NCBI GenBank assembly: GCA_963800505.1
Contig: CAWDBL010000009.1
Span: forward strand, 124,001 to 188,000
Length of the DNA stretch: 64,000 bases
Source of the DNA: Fodinibacter sp963800505
GTDB taxonomy: Bacteria; Actinomycetota; Actinomycetes; Actinomycetales; Dermatophilaceae
Reading direction: 5' to 3'
The number at the start of each line of letters is the position of its first letter. Position 1 is the stretch's first letter. Below are positions 27,549 to 34,893 of the stretch, in pieces. The notes under the pieces are model-generated. The model searched no databases. It saw only the letters and a list, made by a program, of their open reading frames with translations, and was not told the DNA's origin. Both the position numbers and the translations under genes were made by a program.

Positions 27549-29289
27549 CCGAACCCTCGAGCGTCATCCTGACATCCCGCTCGCTGCCGTCGCGCAGGAT
27601 CGTGAGGGTCACGGTGTCACCGACGGCGCGGGACCGGATGGCGACCACGAGCTCGCCACCCTCGGTCACCGGCCTGCCCTCGAACTTGACCACGACGTCG
27701 CCGGCCTGCAGGCCGGCCTGGTCGGCGGGCCCGTCGGGGTTGACCGCGGGGTCACCGTTGGGTCCCTCGTCGGCGATGCGCACGCCCTCGCCGGTGTAGC
27801 GGGAGTCGAGGTAGACGCCGATGACGGGGTGCACGGCCTTGCCCGTCTTGATCAGCTGGAGCGCCACGGTGCGCACCTGGTCGCTCGGGATGGCGAAGCC
27901 GACCCCGATGTTGCCGGTCTGCGCGCTCGTGGATGAGCCCGGCGCGGTCGCGATGGCCGAGTTGACCCCGATGACCTGGCCCTGCATGTCGAGCAGCGGG
28001 CCACCGGAGTTGCCCGGGTTGATCGCGGCGTCGGTCTGGATGGCGTTGATGTAGGACTGGTCGTCGGCCGCGCCCGGGGTGACCGGGCGGTTCAGGGCGC
28101 TGACGATGCCCGCGGTGACGGTGGAGTCGAGCCCGAGCGGGGCACCGACCGCGATCACCTCGTCGCCGACCACGACGTCGGAGGACCGGCCCAGGTTGAG
28201 CGGCACCAGGTCGGTGCGGTCGACCTTGACGACGGCCAGGTCGTAGGAGCCGTCGCGCCCGACGATCTTGCCGGGCACCTGCTGGCCGTTGGCGAGCACC
28301 ACGGTGATCTTGCCGCCGTCGGCGGCGCCCGCCACCACGTGGTTGTTGGTGACGATGTGCCCGATGTCGTCGTAGACCCAGCCCGACCCGGTGCCGGAGC
28401 CGTCGGCGCCGGTGACTCGCAGCGTGACCACGCTCGGGGTGGCGCGGGCGGCGATGTTGGCGACCGTGCCGTTGGGGCGGGCGGTGGCGCCGGCCCCGGC
28501 GCTGGGCGCCGGAGCGCTGTTGGGGCCGGACCCGGCGGAGGAGGTGCCGCGGTCGACCAGCGCGCCGCCGAGCAGGCCGCCGACCAGCCCGGCGAGCAGG
28601 GCGACGGCGACCGAGATGCCGATCAGGGCACCCCAGCCGGGGCCGCGGCGGCCGGACGCCGGCTCGGTGGCCGGGGTGGTGAGGGGCGGGTACGACGGGT
28701 AGGCCGGGCCCGCGCTCGAGGTGGTGGCGGGCTGAGCGGCGGCATACGGGTCGTAGGCGGACGCTCCCCCGGCGTACCGGTCAGCGGCATACGAGTCGGC
28801 GGCGTAGGAGGCGGCGGCGTACCGGCCCGGGGCGTACGGGTCGGCGGCGTACGGGTCGGCGGCCGGCTGCGTCGGAGCCGCCTCGGTCCTGGCCCAGATC
28901 GGCGACGGCGTCTGCTCGTATGCCGGCGCCTGCTGGGCGTCGCGTGCCCGCGGCGCCTCGGGCACCTGGCCCTGCGGGATCTCAGTGGTCTGTGCCGTCC
29001 CGGTGGTCTGTGCCGTCCCGGTGGTCTGTGCCGTCTCGGTGGTCTGTGCTGTCTCGGTGGTCTGTGCTGTCTCGGTGGTCTGTGCTGTCTCGTTGGTCTG
29101 TGCCGTCTCCGTGGTGTGTGCCGGCTGAGTGGCTGGTGCAGCACCCGGGTCGGCGGAGGCGTGCTCGGGCCCCCCGGCATCCGGGCTGGTCGGCGCGGTC
29201 ACCGCGGCGCTGTCACTGCCCGGGGCGTCGTGCTCGGGCCGGCCCCACGGACTCCAGTCGTCGCGTCCGGGCTCGTGCTCGCTGGTCAT
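27541..29289 (-). CDS. htrA: HtrA/DegP-type membrane-anchored serine protease with PDZ
   Basis: 582 residues. A cytosolic low-complexity N-terminus (1-215) holds seven TAQTTE-like hexapeptides (about 60-103) and YAAD repeats. One membrane helix spans 219-243. The trypsin-like protease follows with His317 (VTNNHVV), Asp350 (SYDLAVVKV) and Ser428 (NPGNSGGPL), and a PDZ domain at about 485-575. It should degrade misfolded extracytoplasmic proteins. Its start overlaps the anti-sigma gene by 4 bp. HtrA in this operon type is part of the SigE envelope-stress response and may help process the anti-sigma factor. Confidence 0.95.
   Translation of the reverse strand: MTSEHEPGRDDWSPWGRPEHDAPGSDSAAVTAPTSPDAGGPEHASADPGAAPATQPAHTTETAQTNETAQTTETAQTTETAQTTETAQTTGTAQTTGTAQTTEIPQGQVPEAPRARDAQQAPAYEQTPSPIWARTEAAPTQPAADPYAADPYAPGRYAAASYAADSYAADRYAGGASAYDPYAAAQPATTSSAGPAYPSYPPLTTPATEPASGRRGPGWGALIGISVAVALLAGLVGGLLGGALVDRGTSSAGSGPNSAPAPSAGAGATARPNGTVANIAARATPSVVTLRVTGADGSGTGSGWVYDDIGHIVTNNHVVAGAADGGKITVVLANGQQVPGKIVGRDGSYDLAVVKVDRTDLVPLNLGRSSDVVVGDEVIAVGAPLGLDSTVTAGIVSALNRPVTPGAADDQSYINAIQTDAAINPGNSGGPLLDMQGQVIGVNSAIATAPGSSTSAQTGNIGVGFAIPSDQVRTVALQLIKTGKAVHPVIGVYLDSRYTGEGVRIADEGPNGDPAVNPDGPADQAGLQAGDVVVKFEGRPVTEGGELVVAIRSRAVGDTVTLTILRDGSERDVRMTLEGSAG
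28985..29125 (-). repeat. 18-bp tandem repeat in htrA (about 7.5 units)
   Basis: Seven near-identical 18-bp units (GTGGTCTGTGCCGTCCCG and variants) plus a degenerate eighth. They encode the TAQTTE hexapeptide on the minus strand. Units differ mostly at third codon positions, and neighbouring units are identical in blocks, which implies recent copy-number change. Confidence 0.9.
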
Positions 29290-29840
29290 GGCGTTGATTC
29301 TGCCCGCTCGCCGAGCCCATCGACGACCACGGTCTGGGTGATCCGCACCTGGGTGATGGACACGGTGCCGCCGGCGGCCCGGGTCGGGGCCGCCGCGGGC
29401 GCCACCACCGGGGCGGTGACCGTGGCCAGCCCGCTGCGTGCGCCGACCGGCGGCGCGACGGTCAGGCTCCACGCGGCGGCGGCGGACAGCCCCGCCGCCG
29501 CGGCCGCGACGACGGTGGCGCGCAGCGCGCTGCGGTGGCACGGCGGCGCCGAGGGGTGCAGCAGCGCCAGCTGCTCGTGGCCGCTCGGCACGGGGCGCGG
29601 GCCGAGGTCGGTGGCGAGCGCGGCGCCGAGCGCGAGCAGGCTCGAGCGCAGGTCGCCCGGCATCGAGGGTGCACCGGCGAGGGCACTGCGCAGGCGGCGC
29701 TCCGAGGCGACCTCCTGTGCGCAGAGCTGGCAGGCGACGAGGTGGCGGTCCCACGCCCACTGCCGGTCCAGGGGCAGGCGGCCGGCGGCGTACTCCGTCA
29801 GCTCCTCACCCCCGCACTGCACCCGCACGCCGTCGGTCAT
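29286..29840 (-). CDS. rseA: zinc-finger anti-sigma factor RseA
   Basis: 184 residues. The N-terminus has the ZAS motif as Cys9 with HLVACQLC (His-x3-Cys-x2-Cys, about 34-41), which in this family binds zinc and grips the sigma factor. A helical stretch with ERRLRSALAG follows, then one membrane segment (about 103-123, Ala-rich) and an extracytoplasmic tail. It is placed between sigE and htrA with 4-bp overlaps on both sides. Redox- or proteolysis-triggered release of SigE is the expected role. Confidence 0.9.
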   Translation of the reverse strand: MTDGVRVQCGGEELTEYAAGRLPLDRQWAWDRHLVACQLCAQEVASERRLRSALAGAPSMPGDLRSSLLALGAALATDLGPRPVPSGHEQLALLHPSAPPCHRSALRATVVAAAAAGLSAAAAWSLTVAPPVGARSGLATVTAPVVAPAAAPTRAAGGTVSITQVRITQTVVVDGLGERAESTP

Positions 29841-30463
29841 ACGACGCCTGCGGCGGGGCGGCGGATGATGCCGGTCCGGCTCCTGGTCGGGGTCGTGGTG
29901 GTGGAGGGCTGCGGCGCGCGGTGCGCGAGCGACTCGCGCAGCTGGGCGCGGCCGCGGTGGATGCGCGAGCGCACGGTGCCGAGCTTGATGCCGAGGGTGG
30001 CCGCGACCTCCTCGTAGGACAGCCCCTCGATGTCGCACAGCACCACCGCGGCGCGGAAGTCCGGCGACAGGGCGTCGAGCGCACGCTGCACGTCGTCGTC
30101 GAAGTGGGCGTCGTGGTAGGTCTGCTCGGGGCCGGCGCCGCGGGCGGGCAACCGGGCGGCGGACTCGTCGGACAGCGCGTCGAAGCGGATCCGCTGCTTG
30201 CGACGCATCTTGTCGAGGAAGACGTTGGTGGTGATGCGGTGCAGCCAGCCCTCGAAGGTGCCCGGCTGGTAGGTGTGCAGCGAGCGGAACACCCGCACGA
30301 ACACGTCCTGGGTGAGGTCCTCGGCGTCGTGCACGTTGCCCGTGAGGCGGTAGGCCAGCCGGTAGACCCGCGCGGAGTGCTGCTCGACGACCTCCTCCCA
30401 GGTCGGGGGCACCCAACCGGCAGCCGGCGTCTCACCGCTCGTCGCGGCATACGTCGTCGTCAT
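29837..30463 (-). CDS. sigE: ECF RNA polymerase sigma factor SigE
   Basis: 208 residues. Region 2 (about 25-95) has VYRLAYRLTGNVHDAEDLTQDVF and the -10-binding WLHRITTNVFLDKMRRK. Region 4 (about 140-195) has SPDFRAAVVLCDIEGLSYEEVA and GTVRSRIHRGRAQLRE. Thr/Arg-rich tail. The 4-bp overlap with rseA and the downstream htrA-tatB identify it as the mycobacterial SigE type. A GGGAAC box about 65 bp upstream suggests autoregulation. A GAGGGA ribosome site precedes the ATG. Confidence 0.95.
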   Translation of the reverse strand: MTTTYAATSGETPAAGWVPPTWEEVVEQHSARVYRLAYRLTGNVHDAEDLTQDVFVRVFRSLHTYQPGTFEGWLHRITTNVFLDKMRRKQRIRFDALSDESAARLPARGAGPEQTYHDAHFDDDVQRALDALSPDFRAAVVLCDIEGLSYEEVAATLGIKLGTVRSRIHRGRAQLRESLAHRAPQPSTTTTPTRSRTGIIRRPAAGVV

Positions 30464-30502
30464 CGGCTCATTCCCTCACCAGGTGTGCTCATGTCACCCA
30501 TC

Positions 30503-30531
30503 GATACGCGTCCAGGGTGTGAATTGTTCCC
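30503..30531 (-). promoter_or_regulatory. candidate ECF (SigE-type) autoregulatory promoter
   Basis: On the minus strand, GGGAAC (30531-30526) and CGTATC (30508-30503) are 17 nt apart and about 40 bp before the sigE start codon. The -35 fits the SigE/SigH-type GGAAC consensus; the -10 fits only partly (usually CGTT). Confidence 0.5.
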
Positions 30532-30590
30532 GGTCTTCCTGAACGAACGCTGGGAGCCCGTGTCACCGTGAAGCCGGGGCCCCCGGGCCG

Positions 30591-30596
30591 TAGGGT
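30591..30596 (+). promoter_or_regulatory. -10 box of O-methyltransferase gene
   Basis: TAGGGT, 6 nt before the ATG at 30603; leaderless geometry. Confidence 0.6.
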
Positions 30597-30602
30597 GGCG
30601 CC

Positions 30603-31238
30603 ATGAGCCAACTCAAGCCGGCCAGCTGGTCCTACGCCGAGGATTTCGTGCCCGAGCCGGAGGTCGTCGAGGCCGCTCGCAGGCGCGGGATGGAGTTCGG
30701 CGACGCCAGCCCGGTGGGCACCGGCGCCGGTGCCGCGCTGCGCGTCATCGCCGCCGCGGTGCAGGCCCGGCACGTCGTCGAGGTCGGCACGGGTGCGGGC
30801 ACCTCCGGGCTGTGGCTGCTCGCCGGCATGCCCGACGACGGCATCCTCACGACCATCGACGTCTCGGCCGAGCACCAGCGGGCCGCGCGCGAGGCCTACG
30901 TCGAGGCCGGCTACGCGCACCAGCGCACCCGGGTGATCACCGGCGCCGCCGCCGAGGTGCTGCCCCGGATGACCGACGGCGCCTACGACCTGGTGGTGAT
31001 CGACGCCGACAAGGACGGCTACCCGGTCTACGTCGAGCACGCGGTGCGGCTGCTGCGCCCGGGCGGCGTGCTCGTCATGGACAACATGCTCTGGCACGAC
31101 CAGGTCGCCGACCCGGCCGCCCGCGATGCCACCACAACCACCCTGCGCGACCTGGGCAAGACGCTGCGCGACCACGCCGAGCTGGTCACCAGCCTGCTCC
31201 CGGTGAGCGACGGCCTGCTCGTGGCCGTCAAGCGCTGA
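30603..31238 (+). CDS. class I SAM-dependent O-methyltransferase
   Basis: 211 residues of the catechol/caffeoyl-CoA O-methyltransferase family. The SAM motif is VVEVGTGAGTSGLWLLAG (about 59-76), followed by LTTIDVSAEHQRAAREAY, DLVVIDADKDGYPVYVEHA and GGVLVMDNMLWHDQVAD, whose Asp residues coordinate the metal. The methyl acceptor is unknown. It is divergent from sigE, the position of Rv1220c next to sigE in M. tuberculosis, so a conserved functional or regulatory link is possible. Confidence 0.92.
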   Translation: MSQLKPASWSYAEDFVPEPEVVEAARRRGMEFGDASPVGTGAGAALRVIAAAVQARHVVEVGTGAGTSGLWLLAGMPDDGILTTIDVSAEHQRAAREAYVEAGYAHQRTRVITGAAAEVLPRMTDGAYDLVVIDADKDGYPVYVEHAVRLLRPGGVLVMDNMLWHDQVADPAARDATTTTLRDLGKTLRDHAELVTSLLPVSDGLLVAVKR

Positions 31239-31242
31239 GCCT

Positions 31243-31268
31243 GCGCCGCTGAGTCAGCTCAGCCGCGC
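31243..31268. terminator. hairpin between convergent genes
   Basis: GCGCCGCTGAG (31243-31253) pairs with CTCAGCCGCGC (31258-31268), with one mismatch and a 4-nt loop, just after the methyltransferase stop. Confidence 0.5.
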
Positions 31269-31303
31269 CGTCAGCTGCGCCGCAGGGTCAACCGCCCGCG
31301 GCG

Positions 31304-31660
31304 TCAGCTGACGTCGGGGCCGGCGCCGCGGCGGAAGCCGGCCGGGCCCTCGGCGATCGCGACGACCTCCCAGTCCTCCAGGAGCACCGGCGAGGATCCG
31401 ATGATGGTGCTTCCCGGGGCGTTGGCCGCACCCGGCTCGAACCCCTCGCGGAACAGCTTGCGGTCCTGCTCGCTGTCGAAGACGTAGGTGCCCTCGAACC
31501 ACTCGCCCTCGCGCATCCGCCACACCTTGAAGGCCAGGCCGTCGAGGAACATGAACCGGGCGATCGAGGTGCCGACGACGTACTCGCGCAGCTGGTCGGC
31601 GGCGTCCTCGGGCGCGTCCCTCAGCGACCAGCGCACCGTCAGCCCGTACCCCGCGTTCAT
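31304..31660 (-). CDS. small unknown protein (118 aa)
   Basis: 118 residues, one globular domain: LTVRWSLRDAPEDAADQLREYVV, ARFMFLDGLAFKVWRMREGEWFEGTYVF, FREGFEP and VLLEDWEVVAIAEGP. The pattern (substrate clamp of aromatic residues, SIIGSSP-like loop) resembles small actinobacterial proteins related to monooxygenase-like dimers, but I cannot name a family with confidence. ATG at 31660 overlaps the aminopeptidase stop by 4 bp, so it is in that operon. Confidence 0.8.
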   Translation of the reverse strand: MNAGYGLTVRWSLRDAPEDAADQLREYVVGTSIARFMFLDGLAFKVWRMREGEWFEGTYVFDSEQDRKLFREGFEPGAANAPGSTIIGSSPVLLEDWEVVAIAEGPAGFRRGAGPDVS

Positions 31661-33183
31661 GCCATCTCCTCCAGCCACCGCAGCAGCAGTCGTGTCCCGA
31701 ACCCGGTGGCCCCCTTGACGGAGCTGCCGGCATCGACGTCCGACCGCCCGGTGCCCGCGATGTCGAGGTGCGCCCAGCGGCGCTCACCCACGAACTCGCG
31801 GAGGAACAAGGCCGCCGTGACCGCCCCGCCGCCCACACCGGGTGCGATGTGGGTGAGGTCGGCGACGTCGGAGTCGAGAGCTCGACGGTAGGTGTCCGGC
31901 AGCGGCATCGGCCAGAGCGTCTCACCAGTCGTCGCGCCGGCGGCCACGAGCGCGTCGCTGAGACCGGCATCCGTGGCGAAGACGGGGGCCAGCGCCCGGC
32001 CGAGCGCGATCCTGGCCGCACCGGTGAGGGTCGCGACGTCGACGAGCCACGCGGGGTCGAGGTGGGCGTCGGCGTACGCGAGCGCGTCGGCCAGCACGAT
32101 GCGGCCCTCGGCGTCGGTGTTGCCGATCTCGACGGTGCGCCCGCCGTACTGGGTCACGACGTCGCCGGGGCGGTAGGAGCCACCGCCGACGGCGTTCTCG
32201 GCGATGGCGAGCAGCCCGGTCACGCGCACCGGCACCTCGAGCTCGCGGCAGGCCGAGAGCACGGCGAGCACGATGGCGGCGCCGGACATGTCGGTCTTCA
32301 TGCCGAGCATCCCGTCGGCCGGCTTGATCTGCAGCCCACCGGTGTCGAAGGTGATGCCCTTGCCCACCAGCACCACGCGCGGCGTGGCGGCCGTCGCGCC
32401 GGCGGGCTCGTGGTCGAGGCGCACCAGGCGCGGTGGCGTGGCAGAGCCCTGGCCGACCGCGAGGATGCCGCCGAACCCGTCGGCCCGCAGCCGGCGCTCG
32501 TCCCACACCCTGGCCTCCAGGCCGCTGCGCCGCGCTACGGTGCTCGCCTGACGGGCGAGCCAGGCGGGGTTCTTGGTGTTGGAGGGGGTGGTGGCCAGCC
32601 CGCGGGCGAGCAGCTGCGCCCGGGCGCGGGCGACCGCGCGGCGCACGGCACCGGCATCCGCGCTGCCGGTGACGACGGCGCTGGTGGCAGGCTCGCAGCC
32701 GGCGACCGCACCGTCCCGGGTCCAGCGCGGGGAGGCCCAGGAGGCCAGCACGACGTGTTCGACGTAGGCCGCCAGTGCACTGCCGGATGCCGTGTCGCCG
32801 ACCGCGTGCAGCACGTCGCCCGTGCCGCGGGTGGAGCGCCCGACGGCCGCGCCCGCCGTGCGCCAGGAGGAGTCCGACCGGTCACCCACCCCGAGGAGCA
32901 CGACCTTGCGCACCGCGTGCCCGCCCGGCGCGAGCGGCACGGTGGTGACCGCGCCCGCGGTGGTGGGCGGCTCGTGCGTCGCCAGCACGTCGTCGGGGTC
33001 GAGCCCGAGGGCGCTCAGCGCGGCTCGCACCGCGCCGTCGCCACCCTCGCCCGCGCCGATCGGGGCGACGAGCACGGACTGCTTCGCCGGCGCCGTCCGG
33101 CCGGCCGGCAGGGCACCGGGAAGGTCCGGTCGTACGCTCCACGCGGAGGTGCGGGGGCTCAGGATGACGTCGTCACGGGGCAC
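31657..33183 (-). CDS. pepA: leucyl aminopeptidase (M17)
   Basis: 508 residues. The N-terminal macro-like domain (about 20-160) is followed by the catalytic M17 domain, with VGKGITFDTGGLQIK (Lys and Asp metal ligands), MKTDMSGAAIV, and signature NTDAEGRIVLADALAYAD (about 352-369). It removes N-terminal residues from peptides using two metal ions, in the cytosol as a hexamer. The start GTG lies 6 nt after a TAGGGT box; no Shine-Dalgarno, so leaderless. Confidence 0.94.
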   Translation of the reverse strand: MPRDDVILSPRTSAWSVRPDLPGALPAGRTAPAKQSVLVAPIGAGEGGDGAVRAALSALGLDPDDVLATHEPPTTAGAVTTVPLAPGGHAVRKVVLLGVGDRSDSSWRTAGAAVGRSTRGTGDVLHAVGDTASGSALAAYVEHVVLASWASPRWTRDGAVAGCEPATSAVVTGSADAGAVRRAVARARAQLLARGLATTPSNTKNPAWLARQASTVARRSGLEARVWDERRLRADGFGGILAVGQGSATPPRLVRLDHEPAGATAATPRVVLVGKGITFDTGGLQIKPADGMLGMKTDMSGAAIVLAVLSACRELEVPVRVTGLLAIAENAVGGGSYRPGDVVTQYGGRTVEIGNTDAEGRIVLADALAYADAHLDPAWLVDVATLTGAARIALGRALAPVFATDAGLSDALVAAGATTGETLWPMPLPDTYRRALDSDVADLTHIAPGVGGGAVTAALFLREFVGERRWAHLDIAGTGRSDVDAGSSVKGATGFGTRLLLRWLEEMA

Positions 33184-33189
33184 CCGGCG

Positions 33190-33195
33190 ACCCTA
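33190..33195 (-). promoter_or_regulatory. -10 box of leucyl aminopeptidase gene
   Basis: TAGGGT on the minus strand, 6 nt before the GTG at 33183. Confidence 0.55.
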
Positions 33196-33233
33196 CCCAC
33201 TGCCGTCGGCGGGTTGGTGCCGCGTGCACGACG

Positions 33234-33261
33234 AGGCCCCCGCCACGGTGGGCGGGGGCCT
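33234..33261. terminator. GC hairpin after DUF3117 gene
   Basis: AGGCCCCCGCC (33234-33244) and its exact reverse complement (33251-33261) enclose a 6-nt loop, 25 nt after the DUF3117 stop. No U-tract. Confidence 0.7.
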
Positions 33262-33285
33262 GCGTCAGCAGTGCTCAGGTGCGGG

Positions 33286-33459
33286 TCAGTTCAGGCCCTC
33301 GCAGTTGTCGATCGCCTCACCGAGGGCTCGGACCTCATCGGGCGTCATCTCGACGACCAGGCGACCACCGCCCTCCAGGGGCATGCGCAGCACGATGCCG
33401 CGACCTTCCTTGGTGACCTCGAGCGGGCCGTCACCCGTCCTCGGCTTCATTGCCGCCAT
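33286..33459 (-). CDS. DUF3117 micro-protein (57 aa)
   Basis: 57 residues, MAAMKPRTGDGPLEVTKEGR onward, then IVLRMPLEGGGRLVVEMTPDEV and a C-terminal EAIDNCEGLN. This is the DUF3117 family, conserved across actinobacteria; the M. tuberculosis member as I recall is Rv1211, reported as a calmodulin-like protein. It lacks any signal or membrane segment. It begins near a GGGGAG ribosome site and ends before a strong hairpin. Too short to stand out as an ORF but clearly conserved. Confidence 0.92.
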   Translation of the reverse strand: MAAMKPRTGDGPLEVTKEGRGIVLRMPLEGGGRLVVEMTPDEVRALGEAIDNCEGLN

Positions 33460-33594
33460 GGCTGAATCCCTTCATCTCCCCGGCTGCGGGTGTGCGCGCC
33501 GCGTGTAGCCCGACGCCGAACTGCCGGGTGTAGGACTCCAGTATCCCGTAGCCGTGCGACAGAGAGAAATCCTTGGGGCCCGGCTCCTCGCAGG

Positions 33595-34893
33595 TCAGGG
33601 CGGGAACGACCCCCACGGCGTGTAGACGAGCAGCGAGCAGGTCCACCAGAACATCCCGGCGACGACGACCAGCAGCACGACCGCGACCCGGCGGCGCCAG
33701 TGCGGCACCACCGTCTGGCCGTTGGCCGTGCGCATCGCGACCGAGGCCAGCAGCGCGGCCAGCGGGAAGTCGAGCAGCAGGAAGCGCCACATGCTCGTGA
33801 TCGGGCGCACCACCGCGAAGAGGTAGAGCGGGTAGGCCAGCGCCCAGGCCCGCGCCTCGATGCAGATCCACCGGCCGTGCCGACCCAGCACGAGGGCGAC
33901 GTAGGTCGCGGCCAGCGCCACGAGCACGACCACCCCGGCGACTCCCTTGCTCGACCAGGCCCACTCGAACCACAGCACGAAGGGCCCCTTGTCGGGGCGC
34001 TGCCCCCAGGCGGCCTGCACGTCGAAGAAGGCCGTCGGCACGCCGGTGGCGAGGCCCGCGACGACCGGCCAGGCGACGGCACTGACCGCGAGGGCCGCGA
34101 GCATGACCCCGGCACTGGCCCGTTGCCCCTGCAGGGGCGCCTTGCCGGCGGCGCGGTCCTCGCGCCAGCGCACGCCGAGGTGGATCAGGGCCGCGGCGCC
34201 GAGCGCCGGGGCGATGCCGCGGGTGAAGCCCAGCGGCAGCGCCACCAGCGCGACGAGCAGGTAGCTGCGGCGGACCAGCAGCAGCAGGGCCCCGGCGACC
34301 AGGGCGACGGCGAGCGCCTCGGTGTAGGGCTTGAGCATCACCGCGGTGGTCGGGTAGAAGCACCACAGGCAGGCCGCCACCAGGGCGAGCCGCTCGCGCT
34401 GCGGCTGCCGGTCGGCGTGCACCCCGGAGCGCAGCACCGCCCAGATCAGCACCGCCGCGAGCCCCGCGAGCACGAGGTTGAGCACCCCGCCGGCCGTGGC
34501 GAAGGGCAGCCCGGTGAGCATCACGCCCTTCACCAGGTAGGGGTAGAGCGGGTAGAACGCCCAGGCGCTGTAGGTGACCCGGCCGGTGTCGGCGTCGACC
34601 GGCAGGGGCACGGGGTAGCCGTCGCGGACGATGCGCTCGTACCAGACGCCGTCCCAGAGCCCGAACATGTCACCGATGCCCGGCGTCGCGTGCCCGACCC
34701 CGGCGGGGTTCTGGAAGTACGTGGCGGCCACCCACACGGCGACCAGGGCGACCACCCGCGAGATGACGTAGACGATCAGGAGGGTGCGCACCGGGTGCAG
34801 CAGGGCCCGCGCCCCGATGGCGTGCCGCCCGGCGGAGGTGAAGGGGGTGGGGCGCGGTGGCGACTCCTGCCGCGACGCCTCAGCCAGCGCCAT
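33595..34893 (-). CDS. multipass mannosyltransferase-like protein (PIG-V-like)
   Basis: 432 residues with about ten membrane segments. The motif LWDGVWYERIVRDGYP (about 79-94) after helix 1 is the acidic lumenal/extracytoplasmic loop of PIG-V and related GT-C enzymes, and FYPTTAVMLKPYTEALAVAL follows further on. GT-C enzymes transfer sugars from polyprenyl-phosphate donors outside the membrane. Acceptor unknown; glycolipids or cell-wall polymers are likely. The start overlaps the preceding large glycosyltransferase gene by 14 bp, so both are one operon. Confidence 0.85.
   Translation of the reverse strand: MALAEASRQESPPRPTPFTSAGRHAIGARALLHPVRTLLIVYVISRVVALVAVWVAATYFQNPAGVGHATPGIGDMFGLWDGVWYERIVRDGYPVPLPVDADTGRVTYSAWAFYPLYPYLVKGVMLTGLPFATAGGVLNLVLAGLAAVLIWAVLRSGVHADRQPQRERLALVAACLWCFYPTTAVMLKPYTEALAVALVAGALLLLVRRSYLLVALVALPLGFTRGIAPALGAAALIHLGVRWREDRAAGKAPLQGQRASAGVMLAALAVSAVAWPVVAGLATGVPTAFFDVQAAWGQRPDKGPFVLWFEWAWSSKGVAGVVVLVALAATYVALVLGRHGRWICIEARAWALAYPLYLFAVVRPITSMWRFLLLDFPLAALLASVAMRTANGQTVVPHWRRRVAVVLLVVVAGMFWWTCSLLVYTPWGSFPP

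Noticed and set aside
28985..29125. Possible CRISPR or noncoding repeat
   Set aside because: Units are 18 bp, in frame, and encode a hexapeptide repeat inside htrA.
33431..34366. Alternative minus-strand frame over the DUF3117 region
   Set aside because: It runs through the PIG-V-like gene in the wrong frame, while the 57-aa DUF3117 protein is clearly conserved.
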